This document shows positions 1 through 9,120 of a DNA stretch of 32,471 nt, in pieces. Position numbers and translations under genes: made by a program. The notes under the pieces were generated by a model that saw only the letters and a list, made by a program, of their open reading frames with translations, did no database searches and was not told the origin of the DNA. Source of the DNA: Mesaphorura yosii (Eukaryota > Arthropoda > Collembola > Poduromorpha > Tullbergiidae); NCBI GenBank assembly GCA_009869945.1, contig WIXG01000614.1, positions 1 through 32,471 on the forward strand. The letters run 5' to 3'. How positions within the stretch are numbered: position 1 is the stretch's first letter; each line of letters opens with the position of its first letter.

Positions 1-205
1 GATATTAAAACTCGGCTCATTCGTTCACTGCGTTGTGCGTTGTGTTAGGAAGCATCAATAAGAACGCATTTAATTATAGGGCTTAGGCAAATAACCCCAT
101 TCATCGGTTTAATTAATACGTAAACAAGCAAATAAAGAATAAATAAATCGCGTTTAACTACAGTCTGGTTCAAACAATGGGCCCACCGTCTCACTGATAC
201 CACTT

Positions 206-475
206 TTATTTTATACCTGAGAACTGAGAAAAAGATACGCGCGCACCTTTCGAATGGTAAGAAAAGAAGACCCTTACCTTGCCTTTGTTATAATACACAG
301 TTCCCCTTGCTGTTCCTTGAAAATGCAAGACGCAAGACCTTGAGACAATAAATGGAATTGTGTTTGCCAAGCTTTCGTTTGCAACCTGACTCAAAAGTGT
401 ACGCAGTTTATTCATCGAAATTGACATCGACATCGGGTAATAATTAAAATAACTCGTATTAACATAAAGCATCAT
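206..475 (-). CDS. Possible small hypothetical ORF (89 aa)
   Basis: An ATG-started frame of 89 codons that I do not recognise. A good splice donor lies inside it (exon end 278, then gtaagg) with an acceptor at 217/218; splicing there would leave a 67-residue product ending just after the join. The sequence following that acceptor contains AAATAAAA on the minus strand, a possible poly(A) signal. It may equally be the distal 3' untranslated region of the oxygenase gene at 714-1776 on the same strand. Nothing in the protein points to a domain, signal peptide or membrane segment. Confidence 0.2.
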   Translation of the reverse strand: MMLYVNTSYFNYYPMSMSISMNKLRTLLSQVANESLANTIPFIVSRSCVLHFQGTARGTVYYNKGKVRVFFSYHSKGARVSFSQFSGIK

Positions 476-713
476 GCTAATTAACTATAAATTCGGAAAA
501 ACTCAAATTCAATTATTCTCAAGGAGAAATGTATGGCTTACAAGGAGTGCCGACAATAATTACAAAGTTAAAATAGTGTCAGCAGAGAGATTTCAGAGCA
601 AAGCAAAAGAGAAAGGTTCATATTTAAAGTAGGAATGGTAAAGAAACCAATCGCGAAAAATTCCCCTTCAGCCGTGTATTGTGAAAACGTCAAAGCATAA
701 GCAATAAACGCAT
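476..713. other. Non-coding, downstream of the oxygenase gene
   Basis: I see no supported gene here. It directly follows the stop codon of the minus-strand oxygenase gene and is probably its 3' untranslated region, although no AATAAA lies close to the stop. Together with positions 1-205 it is AT-rich and shows no repeat structure. Confidence 0.4.
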
Positions 714-1776
714 TTAACTTGTCGCATAGTCGATGAGCCTCTGATAATGATCGTATGCAACAACGGTGCCCTTCTTCTTGTATTCGCCTGTCTTGTCCTC
801 GACGATCGGCGAGACTTCTACGTGGCCGTCGGGGCTGACGAAATAAATGAGGCTCTGCCGGGGGTTTGTCAAGAAATACTCGTCGTCCATGATGCGGACG
901 CGGTGGGGCGTCGCAGGCAGAACGCCAGCCGTCCAAAGCTCTAGCAGCTGCCCACAATTGATGAGCACGGCGTCCTTCACGGGCGTAGCGTGGACCCACT
1001 CACCATTCGCGCGTTTAACTTCGAGCCCTCCCGTCATGTCCTGGAAAAGCAACGTGATGGTCCCCCAGTCAGTGTGCTCCCCAAGGCGAATGGCATTCGG
1101 AGGCAAGTCGGCGGGCTTCGGGTTCATCGGGTAGTAGTACATCGTCCGTATCCCACCATGCGTCTTTGGCAGGTACTTCTCGATGCCCGTATGCCGATTG
1201 ACAAAGTAGTCCTGGTCCTCTAGCTTCAAGTAAATCGCGATGCAGCGGAGGAGCTTCTTTATCAGATTGTTGCACTGCGTCCGGAATTCGTCCACGGCCG
1301 TCTTGAATCCGGGGATCTCCGTCGGGAAATGAGACTCGTCGTGAGCCAAACCGGAAATGTCGAAGAGCTCGCGGAGCTCGACGGAGTTTTTCTCCTGTTC
1401 GTTGAAGCTTTTCAAGAAAGAAGCTCAATTTTATTGAAGATCAAAGGCAAAATGCACGGAAATAAGAAAAAAAATGAACTTACAATTCATCGCCTGGCCC
1501 AAAATACCCGTGATAAGAGCGGATCGGATCCGGTTTCTTGTATTTGTTCTTGACACTGCTCGGCTGCTCGAAGAACTGCCTGCTCAGCTTGTGCACGAGC
1601 TCGACCTGCTCCATGCTGATGCCATGGTTGATAATGTACGCGAAGCCAATGTCATGAATGGCAGAGCAGAACTTCTCGGCCACTTTGTTCAGCTCTTGCG
1701 GGTCTACCGACTCGAACGGCCCGTTTGCCCGGGACAGATCGATCAGATCGATCGGCGATTCCTTCAGGGTACCCAT
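714..1776 (-). CDS. 2-oxoglutarate/Fe(II)-dependent oxygenase, isopenicillin-N-synthase-like
   Basis: Two exons, 1776-1484 and 1407-714, joined across a 76-bp GT-AG intron, give 328 residues, the usual size for this family. The N-terminal DIOX_N-like part includes the segment GFAYIINHGIS. The double-stranded beta-helix domain carries the iron triad H209-x-D211 (in GEHTDWG) and H266 (in TPHRVRI), plus R281-x-S283, the residues that bind the 2-oxoglutarate carboxylate. The set is complete, so an active cytosolic oxygenase is expected; the substrate cannot be read from sequence. The start is the ATG at 1776; the frame continues upstream only to non-ATG codons. Relatives are annotated IPNS-like or iron/ascorbate oxidoreductase. 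It is not a HIF prolyl hydroxylase: the fold is the plant/IPNS type. Confidence 0.88.
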
Positions 1777-2968
1777 TTGCTTTGCAATGAATTTACACGA
1801 AAGACTTTTCGCGATTTGAGCGAGACGTGCTTGACGTGATTGTATTTGGTGAATGGAGTCCAATGTCAACGAGTTGCGATTTTATATCAGCCAGCAGCAG
1901 CCGAGCAGTGAGCAGTGGAGTTCTCTGAAACGTGGCTAAGGACGAACGTTGCAATTCTGCTGAGTGCTGACATTGGCGATTGACGCTCGTGTATTGCTTT
2001 AATTACGCAGAATACACTAGTGCTGTGCTGTGGCTGGTTGTTCAGGGCCAGCTTAATAAATGTGGTTAACAAGGAACAACAAAGTACATTTTCTCATCTC
2101 GAGCTCGCGTGTATTACGCAATCACACAAGACAATTCCACCTACTGCAAGTCGTAGTTGCAGTCGCAAGTGTGCGAATTTTAATTATTTTGTTTATGCCG
2201 GCCGTGGTGGCTGGCATGGATTTTACAATCGCCATTTACACAGCCGCTCGCTTCGCTCGCCCTTCGCTACGCGCAGATTGCAGATTTGAGATTCGAAATT
2301 GAGAGCGAGGCAAACCGAGCAAACAAATCAGCATCGTCAAATCCATAATTTTCAAAGTTTATGCAGTTTTGCGTAATTGTGAACAGCTGGCGACCCGGAA
2401 CAGAGATTTTACCGGTATTTCGAATGTTGTGCTGTGTTGCACTGCGCAATTTTTGGAGTTTAGCGTCTGTCGTCTTCCGGCGAATTAGATTTGCGAAATT
2501 TCATTTGAAGACAAAAGACGCTTACTTGTTCCTTCTGAGAAATTAGATATTACGTAAGCACGCTTACAAGAAATCGTCGGGCGCGGCGCGGGCAGTAATT
2601 TTCCATGGATGCGTCGAGTCGAGAGTTGTGTCAAGCAGGTAAGATTGAATTGCGGTCAATAAATGAATGAGAATGTCGGCCGGCTATGCCCCGTTGTTCA
2701 GGGTGAACTCGTAGAATTGCATGTGCTTGACAAGGAATTTTACAATTTGCAATGTAATTCATATGTAATTTACGTACGTGTATACGTACTCACAAATTCA
2801 CCTTCAAAATTAGAATTACTCATTAATTTTCCTTACTGCACGTCGCATGTGATTTTCGCAAGAACCAAGGCTCAGGTGTCGTGCCGGTGCCTGTTTGAGT
2901 ACATCGAATCAACTCACATTTATTGCATTTTGCAGGCTGTATAATCACCACAGTTTATTCGACACGTT
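1777..2968. other. Intergenic region, no supported gene
   Basis: This includes the upstream region of the oxygenase gene. A short plus-strand ATG exon-like stretch (2605-2638, ending in a gtaaga donor) could be a first exon, but no partner exon was convincing. A TTACGTAA site lies near 2550. There is no recognisable protein-coding similarity, and ORFs in the stretch have no family features. Confidence 0.35.
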
Positions 2969-3207
2969 TCAGAAAGATTTCAACGGGTTTACAATTTCGC
3001 AGGTTTCGGAGTGCCTGGTCAAATGAGTCTTCTCATAAAATCGCGCCTGGCACCATTCGCAGCCAAACTTCTTTTTCTGTTCTCGCCGTGCGTTTTCTTG
3101 CACCTTTTCAAACTCGTCAGCTGACCAAATGTTTTGTCGCATGCGTCGGAAGAGTACGGTTTTTCGTCTGCATGAGTCCTCGCGTGGCTCCTGGCTGACA
3201 TGCACAT
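2969..3207 (-). pseudogene. Decayed C2H2 zinc-finger fragment
   Basis: Two reading frames on the minus strand each carry part of a zinc-finger array. The upstream frame has the linker-like ARTHADEKPY followed by a finger whose first Cys reads Ser (PYSSDAC) and whose first His reads Cys (SLKRCKKTH). The downstream frame, shifted by one base, has a good finger with CEWC, then twelve residues, then HSETC (a C2HC arrangement). The frameshift plus lost zinc ligands mark a broken gene. No upstream or downstream fingers or effector domain are seen, so it is probably a remnant. A functional exon using only the second frame is a less likely alternative. Confidence 0.55.
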
Positions 3208-3569
3208 AACTTTCAGATTTTAATTTTGAAATCTGTCCGACTGACTCCTTTTCCTTGCTTACCTTCGTGATTAATCAATGATCTTAATTCAGTCGTTGTT
3301 CAATAGAGAAATTCCAGAGGATTGTCAATTCCACATCGTAAAAATCGCAGTAATAATTAAAATCAAATCAATGGCTTACTCCTGCCGTTGGTGAACTTGC
3401 CACGTTCGCGTTCACTGGACCACACGTACTTTCTAATTTTCAAAATGCGAGCTAAGTGAACTGGACGGGCCCCTCGCTTTCGCCTGCCTTTGTTCGAGAG
3501 AGCATTGAGCCCTTTTGGTAATTGTCCTTAGCAAACCATTGGCACGTCCCCGAAAAAATATTTATCTCC

Positions 3570-3635
3570 AGTCCCGGTCGCAACATTCACATGAGAACTC
3601 ATACCGGCGAAAAACAGAAGTACAGGCAAACTTGA
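3570..3635 (+). pseudogene. Isolated zinc-finger linker remnant
   Basis: One plus-strand frame of about 20 codons reads through the canonical end and linker of a C2H2 finger (NIHMRTHTGEK) and stops five codons later. No Cys pair precedes it. It lies 360 bp from the other zinc-finger remnant and in the opposite orientation, so the two are either independent relics or parts of a rearranged gene. Confidence 0.45.
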
Positions 3636-3711
3636 GTGAGTCAATCACTACTGAAAATACCAGATCGTATATGCTAGATCCCCAATGCAAAGGGACGACC
3701 AATTCAATTAT

Positions 3712-4086
3712 TCAGTGTACTTGTCCTATAAAATATGATTTGTAATTTCCAAACTGGTAAATTATGGCAACAGTTATGGTTATGATGGTTTTAGTAAAAT
3801 GTTCCACTTGATTTGACTTGGTCGGTCGGTTGGCCGAGTCCACGGTCAATTTGTTCTGCCAATTGGTGTAATTCACCATTCTCTTTCTCTGCTTTGTGGG
3901 TCCTAGCCAATTCAATAATAGCATGGGCGCTGCTATCTCGAGCGTGCATGAGAGCTCATAACTTGTTGTCTGCTTTACTCCGCATATTTCATGGTCACAA
4001 TGGAATTGAATCATGAATCTACAAATCGATTCCTCTTCTGCCTGCCATGCCAGCCGAGTACATTGAAATCCAATTTCAACTTCCAT
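3712..4086 (-). CDS. Hypothetical protein (124 aa)
   Basis: An unspliced frame starting at an ATG in an excellent context (GCCATGG) and running 124 residues. I recognise no family. The protein has several Cys residues in its first third, basic stretches in the middle (TKQRKRM) and a hydrophobic segment near the C-terminus (ITITVAIIYQF). The frame stays open upstream of the ATG as well. Its AT-rich composition and lack of homology cues mean a chance ORF is quite possible. Confidence 0.25.
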   Translation of the reverse strand: MEVEIGFQCTRLAWQAEEESICRFMIQFHCDHEICGVKQTTSYELSCTLEIAAPMLLLNWLGPTKQRKRMVNYTNWQNKLTVDSANRPTKSNQVEHFTKTIITITVAIIYQFGNYKSYFIGQVH

Positions 4087-4220
4087 GGCTGAAATGAAAT
4101 GACTTACGAGCACGAGTAAGCAGGCATTGTCCGGCAAGCCGACAAATTGACCGTGGCGTGGCTCGCAAACCAAAACATAAATCCCCCGTAATCGTGCGTC
4201 TTCTCACATTCGCTTTTCGC

Positions 4221-4227
4221 TATAAAA
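4221..4227 (+). promoter_or_regulatory. TATA box
   Basis: TATAAAA, with initiator-like CA sites about 25-30 bases downstream and an ATG at 4280. The spacing fits an arthropod core promoter for the short ORF that follows. Confidence 0.4.
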
Positions 4228-4279
4228 GGATTACGTGATTCAATTTCCATCACTCGCGCGCGTCCACCTCACAAGAGCC

Positions 4280-4408
4280 ATGCCAATACCAATACGTGCT
4301 ATTCTTAATGTTTTGTTCACTTTCTGTCTCTGCCTCTGCCGTGTTTGGTTTGGCTCATTACACTCATTAAATATTAGACTTATTGAAATTCACTTGAAAC
4401 TTCTTTGA
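4280..4408 (+). CDS. Possible 42-residue secreted micropeptide, or a first coding exon
   Basis: This is the first ATG after a well-placed TATA box and opens a 42-codon frame. The N-terminus looks like a signal peptide: a short polar start, then a hydrophobic Cys/Leu/Phe core (NVLFTFCLCLCRVWF). The rest, about 25 residues, has no motif I know. It could be the signal-peptide exon of a spliced gene, but no clear donor lies before the stop. Without homology evidence the call rests on promoter position and signal-like composition only. Confidence 0.3.
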   Translation: MPIPIRAILNVLFTFCLCLCRVWFGSLHSLNIRLIEIHLKLL

Positions 4409-4992
4409 AAGTAGAAATAGAAAAGTACTACAAAACCAAAACCATAGACAAGCAATGCATAAACTAAACTACTTTATGAATGAAATGCAAAAGACTCGGG
4501 CGCGAGTCGCAATGGAAAAGTTTAAGAACGGAGAACGCGGAGTTTGGAAGAAAGTTGTTTAATGAAAAGTTACTTCAGTAGCTCAGGAACTCAGCTCTCC
4601 GGTCAATAAATTCTTACTTCTCTCTCCGTGCTGGAATCCGAGTACGAATGCGAATGCCAATTCCAGAACACTCCAGCATTCTCCATTAGTACTTTCATAC
4701 ATGAAGTGTGTGCTCCGTAATGTTTACCAAGGCGGCATTCCATAATTGAATTTTAATGGATTTTCCTAACTTTCCTGCCGTGCTCACTGTGTAAATAACG
4801 TCCACGCGTTCGAGAAAATTTGCATTTTACACATCGTCAAGCGAGTTCACTCTCGTGCCATGCCTGGCAGGCCGTGTGCTCTGCTAATGACTCTTTATGA
4901 AGGTGATTACAATTCGCCCTTAACTCAAGCTCAGTCTGGTAGTGATGCCAGGCGCTGCTGTTACTGCTTTCACTCTCCAAAATATTAGACTC
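4409..4992. other. Non-coding, nothing recognised
   Basis: AT-rich, with no supported gene, RNA or repeat. The right part probably lies just beyond the transcript end of the minus-strand gene at 5086-6885. Confidence 0.35.
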
Positions 4993-4998
4993 TTTATT
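4993..4998 (-). terminator. Poly(A) signal AATAAA
   Basis: AATAAA on the minus strand about 90 bases after the stop codon of the 5086-6885 gene, which supports that stop as the true end. Confidence 0.55.
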
Positions 4999-5085
4999 CA
5001 CAATTTGGCTATGCAACGCGAAAAGCAGCGAATTGGCTTTCACTTTGGTTCTGATATGACAAGGGCGAATTCTTGGCTGGGATCC

Positions 5086-6885
5086 TCATTTTCGTCTTCT
5101 TCGGACACCGGCTGGTTTTGGCACAATGGACACTGCGACCACGTCCGTACGCGAGCGCGTTGTTTCTTCACTCGCTTCTCTGGCCACCCGCACTCGGTGA
5201 AAATCCAGCGCCCACTTCCGGTTCGAGTGAAGAGTGTGAAGCCGGGCGAGTTCCAGCTCTGATTCACCTTTTCCTGTGAAGCAATGCAACAATAAAATTA
5301 AGCTGTTAATTTATCGACGCTTTAAAATTTACTACTTGATTAGAATTCTAATTACCCATGGCCGCCAGGAATGCTGCCCAGTCAAAAGGCGCTGTCCTGG
5401 CCGCTTGCACAATCTCGGCCCATGTCGAGTCCTGGAACGTCATGAGACAAGAAAAGAAACAGATGCACAAGGCAATTAGAGTGAGATTTAATTAAATCCC
5501 TGGCTTGGCTTGGACAGGGACACGGTAGCATAATAGCACGGCGATGAAGATGAAGATGATTAACTCGATGGCAATGCAATGATGTAACGACGCCAGGGAA
5601 GAGATTGAGGACGTGAGACGGTGTGAACGTGAAGAAGATTGATTATAAAAAGTGGCCTAGCATCTCGCATCGCATCCACATCGCATCGCACAATTCGCAA
5701 TCTCCTTAATTCACATTTCTCCTGTCTCTTCGTCGCGTCGCTTCTCTCAATGGAGCATGAAAAGAAAGAATTACGAGCCACACGTCAAGAGTCTGGGAAT
5801 AATCGTAAATCTCTTGACAATGTAATCGCAGACGCTCTTGAAGGCCCTTCTTTTCTGGTATTCTGGAGATTGAATGATCTGTCGCTGTCGCTGCCTCCTG
5901 CATGTGTCTCAATTCCCGTCCGAGCCCGAGCCTCAGTTCCTCAATTCATCTCGCAGCACAGAGATCAATTGCTCATGGTGACCTGTCCCGTCGCAATCTG
6001 TAAAATGCGTAATGGATTTGACTCACTTACTCTCATCTGAATGCGAATCTGCCGCTGTTGACCAGCAACGGCGTTTGCTTCTCCTCCGTTCGCACTGGCA
6101 CTTGTCAATTGTCCGTGTCCTGTGAACAACAAAAGAGACGTGACATGTGAGTTGATTAAAATCTGAGCAGTGGAAAAGAAGCCTTGAATTTTTAGGCTGA
6201 TTTTATTTTATTTTTACCACACGCACACACGCATTGCGGACGCGATGAAAAAGAAAATGAAATTACCGCAATGGAAAATCGAATCTCATCACATCACAAA
6301 TCGCATCCGAATTTTCCACATGCAATAAAGTGACTGTCTGCCTTTGTGCTTTTTTACATTTGTACTTTGTGGGTACGACGCACTGTTTTGCGGCCAAATT
6401 TTATTCCATGCGCTGCACAGCGCTGCCGCACACATCAAAGATTTCCGAAAAGAGAAAGAGCAAGACAATAAAACAGAAAATGCTTCGAAACAAAAGCGCT
6501 TTGACTGTATTTCTTTTGTAGTGCAGCGCAGAAAATTTAAAGTTTCAAGAGGCTTTGGCGTACACGTATGCAAAACTTTTCTTTCCCTTTTGTGCGGTGT
6601 GCGAAAATCCAATTTAAGCAAAGTTGGGATATTGGAAAAGTTTGCTATTGGCGGCGCGGCGGAGTTTTGCATACACGACGGAGGCACTCAATCAAGTGAG
6701 CGGGCATAAAATCAATATTTGATTAATCAAATTGGCTTGCTGAATATTTGACCGCCCAGATCCGCTCTTGCGAATGACTTACCGTTCAACGCAAGAAGGC
6801 TGGAGACAAGAAGCACGGGAACGACACACAGAACGGCGAATATGTCAGGAGACCACGAGCGCGATGGCCACCGGAAGCAATTCAT
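5086..6885 (-). CDS. Small secreted or membrane-anchored protein of unknown function, four exons (151 aa)
   Basis: Four small exons join in phase: 6885-6783, 6119-6031, 5431-5356 and 5273-5086. All introns are GT-AG (663, 599 and 82 bp), with strong donors at the first two (gtaagt). The first exon encodes a short polar N-terminus and a long hydrophobic core (FAVLCVVPVLLVSSLLAL), a signal peptide or anchor. The mature part is Ala/Gly/Gln-rich, then has an amphipathic stretch with DSTWAEIVQAARTAPFDWAA, and ends in a strongly basic tail (GVRRRRK). No Cys remains after the signal, so disulfide-based hormone families are unlikely. Basic sites could allow proprotein cleavage, but no amidated peptide motif is evident. 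A poly(A) signal lies about 90 bases after the stop. I do not recognise the family. Confidence 0.6.
5644..5650 (+). promoter_or_regulatory. TATA box within an intron, antisense to host gene
   Basis: TATAAAA on the plus strand, inside intron 2 of the minus-strand gene, about 100 bases before an ATG at 5750. Confidence 0.3.
5750..6040 (+). CDS. Possible nested antisense ORF (96 aa)
   Basis: An ATG with A at -3 (TCTCAATGG) opens a 96-codon frame on the plus strand, almost wholly inside intron 2 of the minus-strand secreted-protein gene; its last 10 bases overlap that gene's exon 2. A TATA box precedes it. The protein starts charged (MEHEKKELRATRQES) and I see no domain. It could be chance, since the opposite strand here is unconstrained intron. 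Confidence 0.22.
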   Translation: MEHEKKELRATRQESGNNRKSLDNVIADALEGPSFLVFWRLNDLSLSLPPACVSIPVRARASVPQFISQHRDQLLMVTCPVAICKMRNGFDSLTLI

Positions 6886-7664
6886 GTCACCGGTCACTCT
6901 GTCACTTTTTAATGACTATGGCCAAATTATACGAAAATGGATCCAGCAGCTCGATACTCCTGAGTTTGTGCATTTTTGACTCTCGTGGCACGGCACACTC
7001 GGCGAGCTTGGAGCACTGAGGAAAGATCCGATGTGATCTGTTCTGTCCTCTCCTAACTCTCGTCAGAGACTGACTGCCTAAGCATTCTGCTCTTGGTGTT
7101 TTCATTCTGCGGGGGCTAGTCAGGATTTCTCGGTTCCAGCGAAGAAATGCACTCACAGATCACTACCCAATCCGTAAAAGCAGCGGTCGCCGAAGAGCCA
7201 AAGCTGCAGATTTTTCACCGGTATGATAAATGAAAGAATTCTTATTGCCAAACCCTATTACACGTATTTTTTAAGTTGTCCATTTTCGAGAAGCATATTT
7301 TTTGTTTATCGCTTGATTTGCACAAGTCACATGTGGCGCCTGATGTTTGCTTATGCTTTTATTTTGCCTTATGCCTTGCATAAGCAAGCAAAAACTCTGA
7401 GCCGCGTTACGTAATACGTAAAAAAGAGGTACCAAAGCCCGATAACAACTGACTCAAGCTACTCACCTATGAAGTGGCACCGTGCACTAGTGCATGCGAT
7501 AGTTAATTACGGTTCGTAGTTCTCTACGAAATTTTAGATAACAGGCTAAACTCGTGATTTACAGTCGAGCTCGAAAACAAGACAGCATACGAACTAAAAA
7601 AAACAGTCAGCTGACAGTGCAGACCTTCTGACCTTCGCGTTTTTCGAATTCCTCCCTCGAAATT
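6886..7664. other. Divergent intergenic region with a TTACGTAA site
   Basis: This separates the minus-strand secreted-protein gene from the plus-strand bHLH-PAS gene and so must hold both promoters. A TTACGTAA octamer (7407-7414), followed at once by TACGTAA, forms a near-perfect palindrome; TTACGTAA is the binding core of PAR/E4BP4-class bZIP factors (vrille, Pdp1). The bHLH-PAS gene has no TATA box at the usual distance. The rest is AT-rich with no supported ORF. Confidence 0.35.
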
Positions 7665-8976
7665 ATGGCTACTACCGCATTGAAGCCTAAGAACTCTGAG
7701 AGGCTTCGTCGAAATTGGCGCACGAGCGCCAAAAAGCGGCGGGACGCAGAAGCCGAGGTTTTTCGCGACCTCGAGCGTTCGCTGCCCGTTCCCCGCACTC
7801 TGCTGAAGACAATGGACAAGGTCGCCCTGCTCCGCATCGTCACAAACTACGTTAGAGTACGAGAGCTTTTGGCCCAACTGCACGTGCAGACTCAGACGCC
7901 GTCGTGCTCTTCATTTGACATGATCAGTCTACTACGGGACGAATTCGTGGTCGTATTGGCGACGAATGGTGAAATTGTTTACGCGTCGGATGGAGCGGCA
8001 GCTGAACTCCGTCAAGAGAAGGTAAGATCAAGCCTTATTCGTGATCTAACATTTTCACGTCAACATTTAATTCTCGGGCCTTGCTCCTTGATTCCAGTAC
8101 AAAGTCATTGGCACAAACATTTACGACCTCATCCAGAGCGCAGACTGGATCGAGATGGATCGTCTTCTTTCGTCGTCACAACGAGACTTATCGGCTCAGG
8201 AATCGACTTGTGATGGTGATGGCGATGACGAGTCAAACGAAGGGGTCTTCAAATCGGCGCGTGCCTCAGCTCTGTTCCACCTTAACGGCAGGCGACGACT
8301 GCTGCAGTTAACCGGGACATTCTTCCATTTGCCATCCGCCAGCTACTTCGTCGGGGTGGGAGTACCGCCAGCGGACATTCCATACAATCCACGCGCCCTG
8401 GAATTCCCTCACCCCCACCTCCAAGTCCTGGCCACGACCCACAGCATCGCGACGCTGGACATGAAGGCCGTCTGGCTGGACCCCTGGAGCGAGCTGATCA
8501 CGGGCTATGTGACCTCCGACCTCGTAGGCGTCTCCTGCTTCGAGTTGACGCACCCGGAGGACACACTCCGCATCCGAGAAACTGTGCAAAAGCTTCATTG
8601 CAGCGAGGAGACGGCGACTGGAACCTCGTACGGCCGGATGCTGTTCAAAGGAGGCGGGTGGGCGTGGTTCGTGACGCGCGCCAAGAAGATCCGCGTGCAG
8701 GTGGGTGACTCAGGAAGCGGCGGTAATGCGGAGCAGGTGACCTTTTTCCTCGCACAGCATTTCATGGTCAGCGAAGTGCATGAGAGGGGTGCAGTCCTGG
8801 GGTTGGTTCAGCTTCGAGGAGCAGCCGCCGCCGCTGCTCCACCGACACCGACAGGGCAGGGCGCGGAGGAGGAATTTCCTTCTCTGGAGGAGTCGCCCAT
8901 GGATTTTGACGAGCAGGACCTCGACGAACTGCTACGGTTTATTGACCAAGGACATCAAATTCAATCTTGTTGCTAA
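7665..8976 (+). CDS. HIF-alpha-like bHLH-PAS transcription factor, short copy (411 aa)
   Basis: Exons 7665-8021 and 8098-8976 join across a 76-bp GT-AG intron. Residues about 13-70 form a bHLH of the HIF/Sim/Trh alpha class: basic AKKRR, then EVFRDLERSLPVP, and helix 2 ending NYVRVRELL. PAS-A runs from about residue 84 to 205 (FVVVLATNGEIVYASD, TNIYDLI), PAS-B from about 228 to 340 (ATLDMKAVW, LFKGGGWAWFVTRA). The C-terminus is only about 70 residues: an Ala-rich spacer and an acidic amphipathic end (DEQDLDELLRFIDQ) that recalls the LLRALDQ end of vertebrate HIF-alpha. No oxygen-dependent degradation domain and no LxxLAP motif are present. HIF-alpha proteins pair with ARNT in the nucleus to bind RCGTG elements; target and partner here are inferred from family only. 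Confidence 0.8.
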
Positions 8977-9120
8977 TTTCAATTTATTCGACTCGACTCC
9001 ACATCACCCAGCAGACGCTGATGCTTACGATCACTAATTACTTAATTATTTAATTCTGTTTTGCATTCGTTACGAAAGTTGAGATAACATTTGAGATTAT
9101 TGTACAAGATCATCTGCCTT

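Noticed and set aside
2605..2638. Plus-strand ATG exon-like stretch ending in a gtaaga donor
   Set aside because: Only 11 codons; the best following acceptor (about 2935) leads into a frame that is the antisense shadow of the zinc-finger relic.
2923..3198. 91-codon plus-strand frame
   Set aside because: It is antisense to the zinc-finger relic, whose C2H2 motifs fit the minus strand far better.
5040..5267. Alternative frame of the last exon of the secreted-protein gene, containing CPLC
   Set aside because: The phase set by the upstream exon excludes it, and the chosen frame ends before a good poly(A) signal.
6289..6709. Frames over 120 codons on both strands within intron 1 of the secreted-protein gene
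   Set aside because: No family features, Lys/Asn/Phe-rich composition typical of AT-rich non-coding DNA, and no matching splice sites to the host exons.
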